A stretch of DNA of 64,000 nt from Mycolicibacter virginiensis (GCF_022374935.2 NZ_CP092430.2:2914001-2978000); one strand, 5' to 3'. Positions 9,162 through 17,983 are shown, numbered from the stretch's first letter. Notes: generated by a model from the letters alone, not told the origin. Numbers and translations are program-made.

Positions 9162-10139
9162 ATGGCCGACTACCCGGACAACGGTCCCGACCGGGACCGG
9201 CACTATCAGGTCGAGCAGAGCGGCATGTACGAGCTGGAGGTGCCGGCGCCGCAGCTGATGTCGGCGGACGGCGAGGGACCGGTCCTGATCCACGCCCTGG
9301 AGGGCTTCTCCGACGCCGGCCACGCGATCCGGCTGGCCGCCAAGCACCTCAAGAGCAAGCTGGACAGTGAGTTGGTGGCGTCGTTCGCGATCGATGACCT
9401 GCTCGACTACCGCTCACGGCGGCCGCTGATGACGTTCAAATCCGACCATTTCACCCACTACACCGAACCCGAGCTGAGCCTGCACGCGTTGCGGGACACT
9501 GCGGGCACGCCGTTTCTGCTGTTGGCGGGCATGGAGCCCGACCTGAAGTGGGAGCGGTTCATCACCGCGGTGCGACTGTTGGCCGAGCAGCTCGGGGTGC
9601 GCCGGACCATCGGCTTGGGCACCATCCCGATGGCGGTCCCCCACACCCGGCCGGTGACGCTGACCGCACATTCCAACAATCGCGACCTGATCAGCGAATT
9701 CACCCCGTGGATCACCGAGGTTCAGGTTCCCGGCAGCGCGTCCAACCTGCTGGAGTACCGGATGGCTCAGCACGGCCATGAGGTCGTCGGCTTCACGGTG
9801 CATGTGCCGCATTACGTGGCCCAGACCGACTACCCCGAGGCTGCCGAGGCGCTGCTGAAGCAGGCCGCCCAGACCGGCGCGCTGGAGCTGCCGCTGAGCG
9901 ACCTCCGTGACTCCGCGGCCGAGATCCGGGCCAAGATCGACCAGCAGGTCGAAGCGAGCGCCGAAGTGGCCCAAGTGGTGACGGCCCTGGAACGCCAGTA
10001 CGACGCATTCATCACCGCCCAGGAGAATCGCTCGCTGCTGTCCCGCGACGAGGAGCTGCCCAGCGCCGACGAGCTCGGTGCCGAGTTCGAGCGATTCCTG
10101 GCACAGGAAGCGAAGAAGAACCTCGACGGCGACGACTGA
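9162..10139 (+). CDS. PAC2 family protein (Rv2714-like)
   Basis: A 325-aa protein of the PAC2 (proteasome assembly chaperone) superfamily; the M. tuberculosis homolog is Rv2714. The fold begins at LIHALEGFSDAGHAIRLAA and continues through LLLAGMEPDLKWERF and the loop GLGTIPMAVPHTRP. The C-terminal quarter is helical and charged, with probable coiled coil. Function in bacteria is unknown. Start ATG MADYPDNG is preceded by GAGGAGG about 9 bases upstream; an earlier in-frame ATG lacks similarity. Confidence 0.87.
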   Translation: MADYPDNGPDRDRHYQVEQSGMYELEVPAPQLMSADGEGPVLIHALEGFSDAGHAIRLAAKHLKSKLDSELVASFAIDDLLDYRSRRPLMTFKSDHFTHYTEPELSLHALRDTAGTPFLLLAGMEPDLKWERFITAVRLLAEQLGVRRTIGLGTIPMAVPHTRPVTLTAHSNNRDLISEFTPWITEVQVPGSASNLLEYRMAQHGHEVVGFTVHVPHYVAQTDYPEAAEALLKQAAQTGALELPLSDLRDSAAEIRAKIDQQVEASAEVAQVVTALERQYDAFITAQENRSLLSRDEELPSADELGAEFERFLAQEAKKNLDGDD

Positions 10140-10147
10140 GATCCGGG

Positions 10148-10633
10148 CTACCCGGTTCGACGAAGCGTGGCGGTGAGGTGGTTCTGGGCGGGTTGGCCGA
10201 CTGCGCCCATGTCCAGCGTGTAGGACAACTCATCGCCGTCGAGGCGATAACGGCGGCTCAGGACGGTCACTTCCTTGGCCGTCGGTGCCAGCCCGATCGT
10301 CGGTGCGGACATCTGCAGGTCCACGCCGTTGGCGGTGACCGTGTAGCTGCCTACCTCGATTTCGGTGATGCCACTGGGGTGCGCCAGCACCCACTCGATC
10401 TGCCCAGGCTGCGGCACCCGCAGGTAGCCGGTCTCGGCATGCAGGGGCAGGCCCTCGGCGGGCGACTTGGTCTTCTGGCCGTACACCAGGAACGGCTTGC
10501 CGACGTGTGAGAACACCACCTCTTCGAGGTAGTCGAATGACGCGATCGTGGGATACACCCCGGATCCCCGGCCTGACCAGGTGCCCAACAGTGGGGCCAG
10601 CTCCACAAGGTTCGGATGCAACTCGGGTGCCAT
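10148..10633 (-). CDS. Nitrobindin-like heme-binding beta-barrel protein (Rv2717c-like)
   Basis: A 161-aa ten-stranded beta-barrel of the THAP4/nitrobindin (DUF1794, FABP-like) family. The hallmark GTWSGRGSG lies near the N-terminus, and the proximal heme-ligand histidine is in HLTATLRR near the C-terminus. Nitrobindins bind ferric heme and can isomerise peroxynitrite to nitrate. The leaderless start is supported by a TACTCT hexamer 6 bases before the ATG. It precedes nrdR on the reverse strand by transcription order of position (nrdR lies upstream, 35 bases away), so read-through from nrdR is also possible. Confidence 0.9.
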   Translation of the reverse strand: MAPELHPNLVELAPLLGTWSGRGSGVYPTIASFDYLEEVVFSHVGKPFLVYGQKTKSPAEGLPLHAETGYLRVPQPGQIEWVLAHPSGITEIEVGSYTVTANGVDLQMSAPTIGLAPTAKEVTVLSRRYRLDGDELSYTLDMGAVGQPAQNHLTATLRRTG

Positions 10634-10639
10634 GCCGCC

Positions 10640-10645
10640 AGAGTA
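10640..10645 (-). promoter_or_regulatory. Putative -10 hexamer TACTCT (leaderless start of nitrobindin gene)
   Basis: TACTCT on the reverse strand ends 6 bases before the ATG at 10633, matching the TANNNT-N6-8-start layout seen repeatedly in this window. Confidence 0.55.
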
Positions 10646-10668
10646 GTGCGCGGTGACGCCCGCACGGC

Positions 10669-11133
10669 TCAACTGGTGCTGGGCATCTCGCGGTGTTCGC
10701 GCAGGGCCTCGATCTCCCGCTCGAAGTCGGCGGCCGACGAAAAGGACCGGTACACCGAGGCGAATCGCAAGTAGGCCACCTCGTCAAGCTCGCGCAGCGG
10801 GCCCAGGATCGCCAGCCCCACCTCGTGGCTGGGAATCTCCGGCGAACCTGCCGCTCGCACAGCGTCTTCCACCTGCTGAGCCAGCAGATTCAGCGCATCG
10901 TCATCGACCTGGCGGCCCTGGCAGGCCCGGCGCACGCCGCGCATGACCTTCTCCCGGCTGAACGGCTCGGTGACGCCGCTGCGTTTGACCACGGCCAACA
11001 CTGCGGTCTCCACCGTGGAGAAACGGCGCCCGCATTCCGGGCAGGACCGACGGCGGCGAATCGCCTGGCCTTCATCGGCTTCGCGGGAATCCACCACCCG
11101 GGAGTCTGGATGGCGACAAAACGGGCAGTGCAT
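10669..11133 (-). CDS. nrdR: Transcriptional repressor NrdR of ribonucleotide reductase genes
   Basis: A 154-aa NrdR, the exact usual mycobacterial length. The zinc ribbon uses Cys3, Cys6, Cys31 and Cys34 (CPFC and CPEC), followed by the ATP-cone domain from about residue 49 ([19 protein letters not shown]), which senses dATP/ATP. It represses nrd operons by binding paired NrdR boxes. Start ATG MHCPFC is preceded by AAGGAG with 7-base spacing; the in-frame upstream extension has no family match. It follows chiZ in the same direction, as in M. tuberculosis (Rv2718c-Rv2719c). Confidence 0.96.
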   Translation of the reverse strand: MHCPFCRHPDSRVVDSREADEGQAIRRRRSCPECGRRFSTVETAVLAVVKRSGVTEPFSREKVMRGVRRACQGRQVDDDALNLLAQQVEDAVRAAGSPEIPSHEVGLAILGPLRELDEVAYLRFASVYRSFSSAADFEREIEALREHREMPSTS

Positions 11134-11278
11134 TGCCGCTCCTTCGCCGTGCCGGGAACCCGCACCCTCAGACAACTGGGACACCGCGGGCCATTGGGAC
11201 AACTGCGAGCGTACCTGCGCGGGTTGTCGGCGGCGCTGCGCAGTGGCCGCAAGCGGCGGCCGAACCGACACGGCGACC

Positions 11279-11779
11279 TCAGCCCAGCGGGGCGATCAGC
11301 GTCTGGCCGGCGTCCAGGGCCACCGACTCCAGGCTGTTGAGCTCGCGGATGCGCTCGATGACCTGTCCGGCCGGCGCGTCCGGTGCGACGCGGGCCGCCA
11401 GGTGCGCCAAGCTCTCGCCGCTCTGGACACGCACCACGCCGAGCTGGTCGGGCACCGCGGAGGCACCGCCGGCTGCTGCCGCGCCGAACTGAGCGATCAG
11501 TCCGAGCCACACGGTGATCCCGGCGGCGACCAGAGCCAGCACGACGGTGGTCGCCGGAGTGATGGCCTTGACGGGCTTCGGCCGGTGCGGCGCACGGGAC
11601 ATCAGCACCCCGGAACCGCGGTGCCGCAGCGCAGCGCCGCCCGGCCGCGGCCGGACCAGCCGCGCCGGCTGAGTGCGGATCGGGTAAGCCCGCCCTGAGG
11701 TCCGCGGACCGCGATGCAGCTGGACCCGCTCGTTGCGGTCCGGCTCGAACGTCGGGGCGATCGTCTCGATGAGCATCAT
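11279..11779 (-). CDS. chiZ: LysM membrane protein, DNA-damage-inducible cell-wall regulator ChiZ (Rv2719c-like)
   Basis: A 166-aa protein: basic cytoplasmic N-terminal region, one transmembrane helix at about residues 75-98, and an extracellular LysM domain at 115-163 ([16 protein letters not shown]). The M. tuberculosis homolog interacts with FtsI/FtsQ and blocks division during DNA damage. The start is one of two adjacent ATGs (11779 or 11776), with GAGGGAG about 7 bases upstream. Three LexA-box-like palindromes lie in its promoter region, in the gap shared with the divergent lexA. Confidence 0.88.
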   Translation of the reverse strand: MMLIETIAPTFEPDRNERVQLHRGPRTSGRAYPIRTQPARLVRPRPGGAALRHRGSGVLMSRAPHRPKPVKAITPATTVVLALVAAGITVWLGLIAQFGAAAAGGASAVPDQLGVVRVQSGESLAHLAARVAPDAPAGQVIERIRELNSLESVALDAGQTLIAPLG

Positions 11780-11815
11780 GTGCGGTTCTCCCTCACTCGG
11801 CGTCGGCGACCCTGT

Positions 11816-11831
11816 TCGCTCGACTGTTCGA
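11816..11831. promoter_or_regulatory. LexA-box-like site, weak
   Basis: TCGCTCgactGTTCGA: one perfect half-site (GTTCGA) and one degenerate half with the mycobacterial SOS spacing of 4 bases. Confidence 0.4.
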
Positions 11832-11838
11832 ATACTAA

Positions 11839-11854
11839 TCGATTGTATGTTCGA
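11839..11854. promoter_or_regulatory. LexA box upstream of chiZ
   Basis: TCGATTgtatGTTCGA matches 10 of 12 informative positions of the mycobacterial SOS box TCGAAC-N4-GTTCGA. It lies 60 bases before chiZ. Confidence 0.7.
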
Positions 11855-11857
11855 TGT

Positions 11858-11873
11858 CCGAACACGTGATCGA
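11858..11873. promoter_or_regulatory. Third LexA-box-like site in the chiZ-lexA gap
   Basis: CCGAACacgtGATCGA matches 10 of 12 consensus positions and starts 19 bases after the neighbouring box, about two helical turns. Confidence 0.5.
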
Positions 11874-11944
11874 ATCGTTGTCGAAAACATTAGCGAAGGG
11901 GTCCGACAAGTCGCCGGCGCTTTCGAACGCCCGCGCGACACACC

Positions 11945-11960
11945 TCGAACACATGTTTGA
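11945..11960. promoter_or_regulatory. LexA box upstream of lexA
   Basis: TCGAACacatGTTTGA matches 11 of 12 consensus positions and lies 33 bases before the lexA start, overlapping the expected -35 region of its promoter; classic autorepression site. Confidence 0.85.
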
Positions 11961-11979
11961 TTAATCGCAGCTATGCGAC

Positions 11980-11985
11980 TAGATT
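11980..11985 (+). promoter_or_regulatory. Putative -10 hexamer TAGATT of lexA
   Basis: TAGATT ends 7 bases before the ATG at 11993, so the lexA transcript is probably leaderless. The LexA box lies about 20 bases upstream of the hexamer. Confidence 0.5.
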
Positions 11986-11992
11986 CGCCTCC

Positions 11993-12679
11993 ATGAGTGA
12001 CAGCAGCAGTAACCCGGCTGGTCCGGACTCAGCGCTGACCGCCAGGCAGCGCACGATCCTGAACGTCATCCGCGCTTCGGTGAACGAGCGGGGTTACCCG
12101 CCGAGCATCCGCGAGATCGGCGACGCCGTCGGGCTGACCTCGACCTCCTCGGTTGCTCACCAGCTGCGTACGCTCGAACGCAAGGGCTATCTGCGCCGTG
12201 ACCCCAACCGTCCCCGCGCGGTCGACGTCCGTGGCCAGGACGACATCACCGGCGCCGTCGAGGCCGCGCAACGCACCGAGTTCGCCGGTTCGGATGCGCT
12301 TCCCGAGCCCGCTTTCATTCCGGTTCTGGGCCGGATTGCGGCCGGCGGACCGATCTTGGCCGAGGAAGCCGTCGAGGATGTCTTCCCGCTCCCCCGCGAG
12401 CTGGTCGGTGAAGGCGAGCTGTTCTTGCTCAAGGTGGTCGGCGAATCGATGGTGGACGCCGCGATCTGCGACGGCGACTGGGTTGTGGTGCGCCAGCAGA
12501 ACGTCGCCGACAACGGCGACATCGTGGCCGCCATGATCGATGGCGAGGCGACCGTCAAGACGTTCAAACGCACCGGCGGTCAGGTTTGGCTGATGCCGCA
12601 CAACCCCATTTTCGATCCCATACCCGGCAACGATGCGGTGGTGCTGGGCAAGGTCGTCACCGTCATCCGCAAGGTCTGA
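11993..12679 (+). CDS. lexA: SOS repressor LexA
   Basis: A 228-aa LexA. The winged helix-turn-helix lies at residues 15-75 ([21 protein letters not shown]). The self-cleavage bond is Ala117-Gly118 in RIAAGGP, and the serine-lysine dyad is Ser152 (GESMVD) and Lys189 (ATVKTF). RecA filaments stimulate its autocleavage, derepressing DNA repair genes. The ATG at 11993 was chosen because a TAGATT hexamer lies 7 bases upstream; the in-frame ATG at 11957 would lie inside the LexA box and is rejected. A DUF1348 gene starts 2 bases after the stop. Confidence 0.97.
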   Translation: MSDSSSNPAGPDSALTARQRTILNVIRASVNERGYPPSIREIGDAVGLTSTSSVAHQLRTLERKGYLRRDPNRPRAVDVRGQDDITGAVEAAQRTEFAGSDALPEPAFIPVLGRIAAGGPILAEEAVEDVFPLPRELVGEGELFLLKVVGESMVDAAICDGDWVVVRQQNVADNGDIVAAMIDGEATVKTFKRTGGQVWLMPHNPIFDPIPGNDAVVLGKVVTVIRKV

Positions 12680-12681
12680 TC

Positions 12682-13134
12682 ATGTTCGCGCCGTGCCCAC
12701 CGTTCGATACGGAGTCGGCGCGACACAAGGTGCAGGCCGCCGAGGACGCCTGGAACACCCGGGATCCCGCACGGGTGGCGCTGGCCTACACCGAGGACTC
12801 GGTGTGGCGTAATCGGGACGAATTCCTCACCGGGCGCGCGGAAATCGAAGCATTTCTGCGACGCAAGTGGGCGGCCGAACGCGATTACGCGCTACGCAAA
12901 GAGCTGTGGTGCTACCAGGACAACCGAATCGCGGTGCGCTATCAGTACGAATGCTGCGACAAGGACGGCCAGTGGTGGCGCAGCTACGGCAACGAGCTGT
13001 GGGAGTTCGCCGCCGACGGCCGAATGAGCCGCCGCGAGTCCAGCATCAACGACATCCCGATCACCGCGGCGCAGCGGCGCCTCTTCGGCCCGCGCCCGCA
13101 GGGCGAACGCGACCTGCCGCTGCCGCTGCGGTGA
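12682..13134 (+). CDS. DUF1348 (SnoaL-like/NTF2 fold) protein, cotranscribed with lexA
   Basis: A 150-aa NTF2-fold protein of the DUF1348 family. Conserved blocks are AEDAWNTRDPARVALAYTED, SVWRNRDEF, FLRRKWAAERDYALRKELW and the Trp-rich ending DGQWWRSYGNELWEF. The family is widespread but uncharacterised; the fold forms a conical pocket used by isomerases and hydrolases. The ATG follows the lexA stop by 2 bases, so it is almost certainly on the lexA mRNA and would then be SOS-induced. Its stop codon abuts, without overlap, the stop of the opposite-strand LGFP gene. Confidence 0.85.
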   Translation: MFAPCPPFDTESARHKVQAAEDAWNTRDPARVALAYTEDSVWRNRDEFLTGRAEIEAFLRRKWAAERDYALRKELWCYQDNRIAVRYQYECCDKDGQWWRSYGNELWEFAADGRMSRRESSINDIPITAAQRRLFGPRPQGERDLPLPLR

Positions 13135-15132
13135 TCAGCCGGCCCTGGTGAAACCGTTGAGCCGCGCCGCATCCTCGGTGGCGAACCAGATCTCGGCGAG
13201 AGTGTCGTCATACAGCGCGTTCTGCGGGGTGTAGTAGAGCCCCGAGCCGATGTTCGCCTTGATTGGGTAGCCGTTCGGCTGCTGGTACGGGTCGTCCAGC
13301 GGCAGGTGCATCACCGGGTGCACCGATTCGTCGATGCCGAAGTTGCGCGGTTCGCCGCCACCTCCGAAGGTGCGGGTGTCCGTGCCACCGCCGAACCTGC
13401 GGGGTTCTGCGACAGCGCCGAACCCGCGTGGGTCCGCCCCGGTACCGCCGTGCCCCACGGCATGCCGGCCGGTGCCGAACTCTTCTTCGGTCACCACCCG
13501 GGTGGGGGCGGTGTCGGTGTCGTCATCGTCGTCGACCTCCGCCTCGCTCTCGTGCTCGCCGTAGTGCAGCCACGGCGCATCCGGAATCGAAGAGACGGGC
13601 AGTTCAGGCTCGGACGCGTACGGCGAAGTGGAGGCGCCGTAGCGACTCGGCAGCCGGACGGTGCCCTCATTCTCGCGGTGATCTTCGCGGTGGTCGTGGT
13701 GGGCCCACTGCTCGTCATCGTCGTCGTAGTCGTCGGCGACCGGGGCCGGCACGGCCACCGGTGAACCCGGCAGCACAGCGGCCGGCCGACGCCGCTGCCA
13801 CCACATCGCAGCCCCGGCGAGGGCGCCCAGCACCGCCAGCACCACAACCGGGATCAGCACCCACATCCAGTTCCAGTGTGTTTCCTTGGCTGCGCCAGTC
13901 GCTGTCGACTTGCTGCCGTCGGGCAGGTTCGTCCCGGGAATCTGCAGGCCCGACAACGCTTGCGCCAACTCGGCGGGTTCGCTGCTGTAGGTGTTGCTCG
14001 CCTGATTCCAGGCGATCGATCCGCCGGTGAACTTCTGCGACACCACGTCACCTTCGACGGTCTGATCACCCACCGGGGCGCCCAGCTTTCCGGAAGCCCC
14101 GTCGAGCTTGTCCCAGGCCGACTTCATCGCCCCGCGCACCACGAAGGCGCCGTTGTCGGGGCTGAAGAAGATCACCGGCTCGTCGTCGGCGGCGAACGAA
14201 TTGAACTTGCTGCCCGAGATCGCTCCGTCAACCGTGCCGGTGATCGGGAAACCCAGGTCGCTACCGGCCGGGCCGCCCAGCGAGTCGTACTTGGCCAGCA
14301 CGTCGCCTAGAACCGCATTGGCTCCGGTCACCGGGCTGAAAAAGACCTTGCCGTGGGCGAAGTCCTGTCCCACGCCGCCGGCGTCGCCGACGGCGTATTG
14401 GTCGCCCTGCTTGGCCCCCAGGGCCCCGGCGGGTCCGCCGGCGCTGCGCCAGGCCTGATCGATGGCCGCGGTAGCGTCGACCTGGGCCTGCACGTCGGCC
14501 AGCTGCGCCGCCAGCTCCGGTGGAACCGTGGTGAACGTCCTGGTCGCACTGTCAAAGGACAGCGTCCCGGCGCTGAACTTCTGGGTGACGACAGCGCCGT
14601 CGTAGCTCTCGTCCTCGACCGGGACCCCGAGCGCTCCGGTGGAGCTGCCCAGCTTGTCCCAGCCGGCGTTGATGGGCCCGCGCACCACATGAGCGCCGTG
14701 CTCAGGCGTCCAGAAGATCACCGGGTTGTCGGCGCCGGACAGGATGGCCACCCGGCTGTCGGGGACCAGCCCAGGAACCTCGTCACTGCTGGGGAAGCCG
14801 AGGCCGTTGTCAGCCGCACCGCCCAGTGCCTCGTACTTGTCCAGGATCGCGCCGTAGAGCGCCTTAGCGCCGGTCTCCGGGGTGAAGAAGATGGTGCCGC
14901 CGGCGAAGTCCTGGGCGAATCCGACACCGGCCGGGTGCACGTCCCCCTTGGGGGCACCCAGCGGCGATCCGTCGCCGCCAGCCGCCTGCCATGCCGCCGT
15001 GATGGCGTCGTGGGCATCGCTGTCGGGCGTCGCCGCAGCGGTCTGCACCGACAAGAGCACGGTGACCGTCGCCGCCAGGCCGAGCGCCATGCGCACCGCC
15101 GTCTTGCCGAACCGATCTTTCCGACTAGTCAC
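13135..15132 (-). CDS. LGFP-repeat cell-envelope protein (Rv2721c-like)
   Basis: A 665-aa envelope protein. A signal peptide covers residues 1-34 (cleavage near VQTAAATPDS). About eight LGFP-type repeats follow, recognisable by GPLGAPKGDVH, NGLGFPSSDE, TGALGVPVEDE and KVFFSP/FWTPEHGAHVVRG blocks; these repeats bind cell-wall arabinogalactan in corynebacteria. One transmembrane helix at about 435-458 (VLIPVVVLAVLGALAGAA) leads to an acidic, low-complexity, probably cytoplasmic tail of about 210 residues. Start is GTG at 15132 with GGGAGGG 3-4 bases upstream. Such proteins may bridge wall and membrane; the tail is likely disordered. Confidence 0.88.
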   Translation of the reverse strand: MTSRKDRFGKTAVRMALGLAATVTVLLSVQTAAATPDSDAHDAITAAWQAAGGDGSPLGAPKGDVHPAGVGFAQDFAGGTIFFTPETGAKALYGAILDKYEALGGAADNGLGFPSSDEVPGLVPDSRVAILSGADNPVIFWTPEHGAHVVRGPINAGWDKLGSSTGALGVPVEDESYDGAVVTQKFSAGTLSFDSATRTFTTVPPELAAQLADVQAQVDATAAIDQAWRSAGGPAGALGAKQGDQYAVGDAGGVGQDFAHGKVFFSPVTGANAVLGDVLAKYDSLGGPAGSDLGFPITGTVDGAISGSKFNSFAADDEPVIFFSPDNGAFVVRGAMKSAWDKLDGASGKLGAPVGDQTVEGDVVSQKFTGGSIAWNQASNTYSSEPAELAQALSGLQIPGTNLPDGSKSTATGAAKETHWNWMWVLIPVVVLAVLGALAGAAMWWQRRRPAAVLPGSPVAVPAPVADDYDDDDEQWAHHDHREDHRENEGTVRLPSRYGASTSPYASEPELPVSSIPDAPWLHYGEHESEAEVDDDDDTDTAPTRVVTEEEFGTGRHAVGHGGTGADPRGFGAVAEPRRFGGGTDTRTFGGGGEPRNFGIDESVHPVMHLPLDDPYQQPNGYPIKANIGSGLYYTPQNALYDDTLAEIWFATEDAARLNGFTRAG

Positions 15133-15294
15133 CAGCCCTCCCAGGCATCTTTATCGACGTTATCGACGCAAATGTTTCCGGCATAGACTTTCCCGCAATC
15201 GGCCCGAGTTTCGAAGCCAAGTCATCGATATTGCGGAAACAGATACCCAGCCGATGCGGAAATGATGCAGAAGCCCCTGCCCTCAACGGAACGA

Positions 15295-15325
15295 GGGGCG
15301 CTACCAAACATGCAGGTAGCGCCCC
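15295..15325 (-). terminator. Hairpin terminator candidate after fadE20
   Basis: A perfect 11-bp stem, ggggcgctacc (15295-15305) with ggtagcgcccc (15315-15325), around a 9-base loop. It lies 46 bases beyond the fadE20 stop on the reverse strand. No U-tract. Confidence 0.65.
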
Positions 15326-15370
15326 TGGCAGCGCCCCGCTAGGGCGCCAGATCGTTCCCGATTGCCTCGG

Positions 15371-16531
15371 CTAGACGCCGAGGCTGCGGCCGATGATCTC
15401 TTTCATGATCTCGGTCGTGCCGCCGTAAATGGTCTGAACGCGGGCATCCAGATAAGCCCGCGCGACCGGGTATTCGCGCATGTAGCCGTATCCACCGTGC
15501 AGCTGCAGGCAGCGATCGATCAGGTGCACCTGCTTCTCGGTCGAGTACCACTTGGCCATCGCGGCTTGCTCGACGGTCAGCTTCTTGTCCAGGTGCAGCT
15601 TCACGAACTCGTCGACCATCATCCGCACCACGGTGGCCTCGGTGGCCAGCTCGGCCAGCAGGAACCGGCTGTTCTGGAAACTGCCGATCGGCTTGCCGAA
15701 CGCCTTGCGCTCCTTGGTGTACTGGATCGTCTGCTCCAGTACCGCCTCCATCGCCCCGGCGGCCATGATCGCGATCGAGATCCGCTCCTGCGGCAGGTTC
15801 TGCATCAGATAGATGAAGCCCTTGCCCTCCTCGCCGAGCAGGTTCTCCACCGGGACGTGCACGTCGGTGAAGGACAGCTCGGCGGTGTCCTGGGCGTCCA
15901 AACCGATCTTGTCCAGGTGGCGGCCGCGCTCGAAGCCCTCCATCCCGCGCTCCACGACCAGCAGCGAGAAGCCCTGCGCGCCCTTGTCCGGGTCGGTCTG
16001 GGCGACGACGATCACCAGGTCGGAGTGGATGCCGTTGGTGATGAACGTCTTGGAACCGTTGAGCACATAGTGGTCACCTTGACGGACCGCGCGGGTCTTG
16101 ATGCCCTGCAGGTCGCTGCCGGTACCCGGCTCGGTCATGGCGATCGCGGTGATCAGCTCACCGGTGCAGAACTTCGGCAGCCAGCGCTGCTTCTGCTCCT
16201 CGTTGCACAGCTCCAGCAGATACGGCGCGCAGACGTCGTTGTGCAGGCTGAAACCCAACCCGCTGTAGCGGCCCGCGGTGACTTCCTCGGTGATGATCGT
16301 GTTGTACCGGAAGTCCGGGTTGCCGCCGCCGCCGTACTCCTCGGGCACCGCCATGCCCAAGAAACCCTGTTTGCCGGCCTCCAGCCACACCGAGCGGTCG
16401 ACGATCTTGGCCTTCTCCCACTCCTCCTGGTAAGGCGCGGCGTGGCGGTCCAGGAAGGCGCGGAACGACTCCCGGAACAGCTCGTGTTCGGCCTCGAACA
16501 GGGTTCGCTGGTACTTGATTGCGGCACTCAT
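15371..16531 (-). CDS. fadE20: Acyl-CoA dehydrogenase FadE20
   Basis: A 386-aa acyl-CoA dehydrogenase, the normal length, catalysing FAD-dependent alpha,beta-desaturation of acyl-CoA. Visible are the signature AMTEPGTGSDLQGIKT and the C-terminal QTIYGGTTEIMKEIIGR. The usual YEGT glutamate is replaced by YGGT; instead LPQERISIA supplies a glutamate at the position used by long-chain and isovaleryl-CoA dehydrogenases. Start ATG MSAAIKYQ has GGAGG 8 bases upstream. In M. tuberculosis (Rv2724c) it is next to hflX; here a helicase gene intervenes. Confidence 0.93.
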   Translation of the reverse strand: MSAAIKYQRTLFEAEHELFRESFRAFLDRHAAPYQEEWEKAKIVDRSVWLEAGKQGFLGMAVPEEYGGGGNPDFRYNTIITEEVTAGRYSGLGFSLHNDVCAPYLLELCNEEQKQRWLPKFCTGELITAIAMTEPGTGSDLQGIKTRAVRQGDHYVLNGSKTFITNGIHSDLVIVVAQTDPDKGAQGFSLLVVERGMEGFERGRHLDKIGLDAQDTAELSFTDVHVPVENLLGEEGKGFIYLMQNLPQERISIAIMAAGAMEAVLEQTIQYTKERKAFGKPIGSFQNSRFLLAELATEATVVRMMVDEFVKLHLDKKLTVEQAAMAKWYSTEKQVHLIDRCLQLHGGYGYMREYPVARAYLDARVQTIYGGTTEIMKEIIGRSLGV

Positions 16532-16612
16532 TGCCTGACCTCCGGTCGACTGATCTTTCCGACGAGAATAGACCAACCGGATGGTTGGGCGACGCGGTGG
16601 TGGGTGTCGGCG

Positions 16613-17983
16613 TTAGCGCGCGACCCCACCCTGTCGACGCGATGCGGCACCGCCCCGCTGCCGGCGCCTGCCATCGGCCTGCGGAGCCGGCTGCGCAGCG
16701 CCGCCGCCGCCACGACGGCGCCGCGGGCGGCCGGACTGGCCCGGCGAAGTCTGGCCCGGCGATGTCTTGGCGCGTGCCGGCGGGGCGGCCTTGGGGGCCA
16801 CCGGGGCGGGCGCCCGCAGCGGCGCCACCTCCCCCACCAACTCGAGCACCAACGCGGAATCGGCGGCCACCTGCTGTGGCGCGACGCTGATTCCCGCGCG
16901 ACGCAGCAGCACCTGGGTCTCTCTGCGCTGCTCGGGCAGGACGACGGTGACGACGTCGCCGGCGCTGCCGGCGCGTGCCGTACGCCCGGAACGGTGCAGA
17001 TAAGCCTTGTGCTCGGCGGGCGGGTCCACGTGGACCACCAGCTCTACCTCATCGACGTGGACGCCGCGGGCGGCGATGTCGGTGGCCACCAGAACCCGAA
17101 CGTCTCCGCCGGCGAACGCCGCGAGATTGCGCTCGCGGGCGGGCTGGGAAAGGTTGCCGTGCAGATCGACCGACGGCACACCTGACTCGGTGAGCTGACG
17201 GGCCAATTTCCGGGCCTGATGTTTCGTCCGCAAGAACAGGATTCGCCGCCCAGTGCCCGACGCGAGCAGCTGCACGAGGTCCTTCTTGTCCTGCAGCCCG
17301 GAGACGTGGAACACGTGATGGGTCATCGCCGGAGGCGGCGCGTCGAGTTCATCGACGGAGTGCGACACCGGATTGCGCAGGAAACGCCGAACCAGCTTGT
17401 CGACTCCATTATCCAGTGTTGCCGAAAACAGCAGTCGCTGACCGGTTTCGGCGGTCGCGGCCAGAATGCGGGTGACTCCGGGCAGGAAGCCGAGGTCGGC
17501 CATGTGGTCGGCTTCGTCCAGCACGCTGACGCGTACCGCGTCCAGCGTGATCAGCCGCTGCTTCATCAGGTCCTCGAGCCGGCCCGGGCAGGCCACCACG
17601 ATGTCGGCGCCTGCGTTGAGTGCGGCCACCTGACGGTTCTGCGACACGCCGCCGAAGATGGTGGTCACCTTCAACCCACTGGCGGCCGCCAACGGTTCCA
17701 GCGTCGCGGCGATCTGGGTGGCCAGCTCCCGGGTGGGTGCCAGCACCAGGCCGGTCGGCCGGGCCGGGCGCCGCTTCTCGCCGGCCAGCCGAACCACCAG
17801 CGGCAGCGAGAAGGCCAGCGTCTTGCCGCTGCCGGTCTTGCCCCGGCCGAGCACATCACGGCCGGCCAGACTGTCCGGCAGGGTCGCGACCTGAATCGGG
17901 AAGGGAGCAGCAATACCGCGGTCGGCGAGCACACTGACAAGTGCAGCGGGCACGCCTAGTTCGGCGAATGAATTGGTGGTCAT
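16613..17983 (-). CDS. DEAD-box RNA helicase (RhlE-type)
   Basis: A 456-aa ATP-dependent RNA helicase. The Q motif is FAELGV...PFPIQ (Gln31), Walker A GRGKTGSGKT is at 46-55, motif Ia is PTREL, DEAD is at 156-159, SAT is at 187-189 and motif VI reads HRSGRTARAG. A basic Arg/Gly/Pro-rich tail of about 70 residues (PRRRRGGGGAAQ) follows, typical of RhlE/CsdA-like RNA remodellers in cold adaptation and ribosome or RNA decay pathways. The start is ATG MTTNSFAEL, directly before the Q motif. About 210 bases of untranslated sequence separate it from hflX. Confidence 0.9.
   Translation of the reverse strand: MTTNSFAELGVPAALVSVLADRGIAAPFPIQVATLPDSLAGRDVLGRGKTGSGKTLAFSLPLVVRLAGEKRRPARPTGLVLAPTRELATQIAATLEPLAAASGLKVTTIFGGVSQNRQVAALNAGADIVVACPGRLEDLMKQRLITLDAVRVSVLDEADHMADLGFLPGVTRILAATAETGQRLLFSATLDNGVDKLVRRFLRNPVSHSVDELDAPPPAMTHHVFHVSGLQDKKDLVQLLASGTGRRILFLRTKHQARKLARQLTESGVPSVDLHGNLSQPARERNLAAFAGGDVRVLVATDIAARGVHVDEVELVVHVDPPAEHKAYLHRSGRTARAGSAGDVVTVVLPEQRRETQVLLRRAGISVAPQQVAADSALVLELVGEVAPLRAPAPVAPKAAPPARAKTSPGQTSPGQSGRPRRRRGGGGAAQPAPQADGRRRQRGGAASRRQGGVAR

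Noticed and set aside
11957..11992. Earlier lexA start at ATG 11957
   Set aside because: It falls in the LexA box and upstream of the -10 hexamer; the extra residues have no family match.
15125..15307. Small reverse-strand frame in the LGFP-fadE20 gap
   Set aside because: It overlaps the LGFP start and its ribosome-binding site and runs through the terminator hairpin; no similarity.
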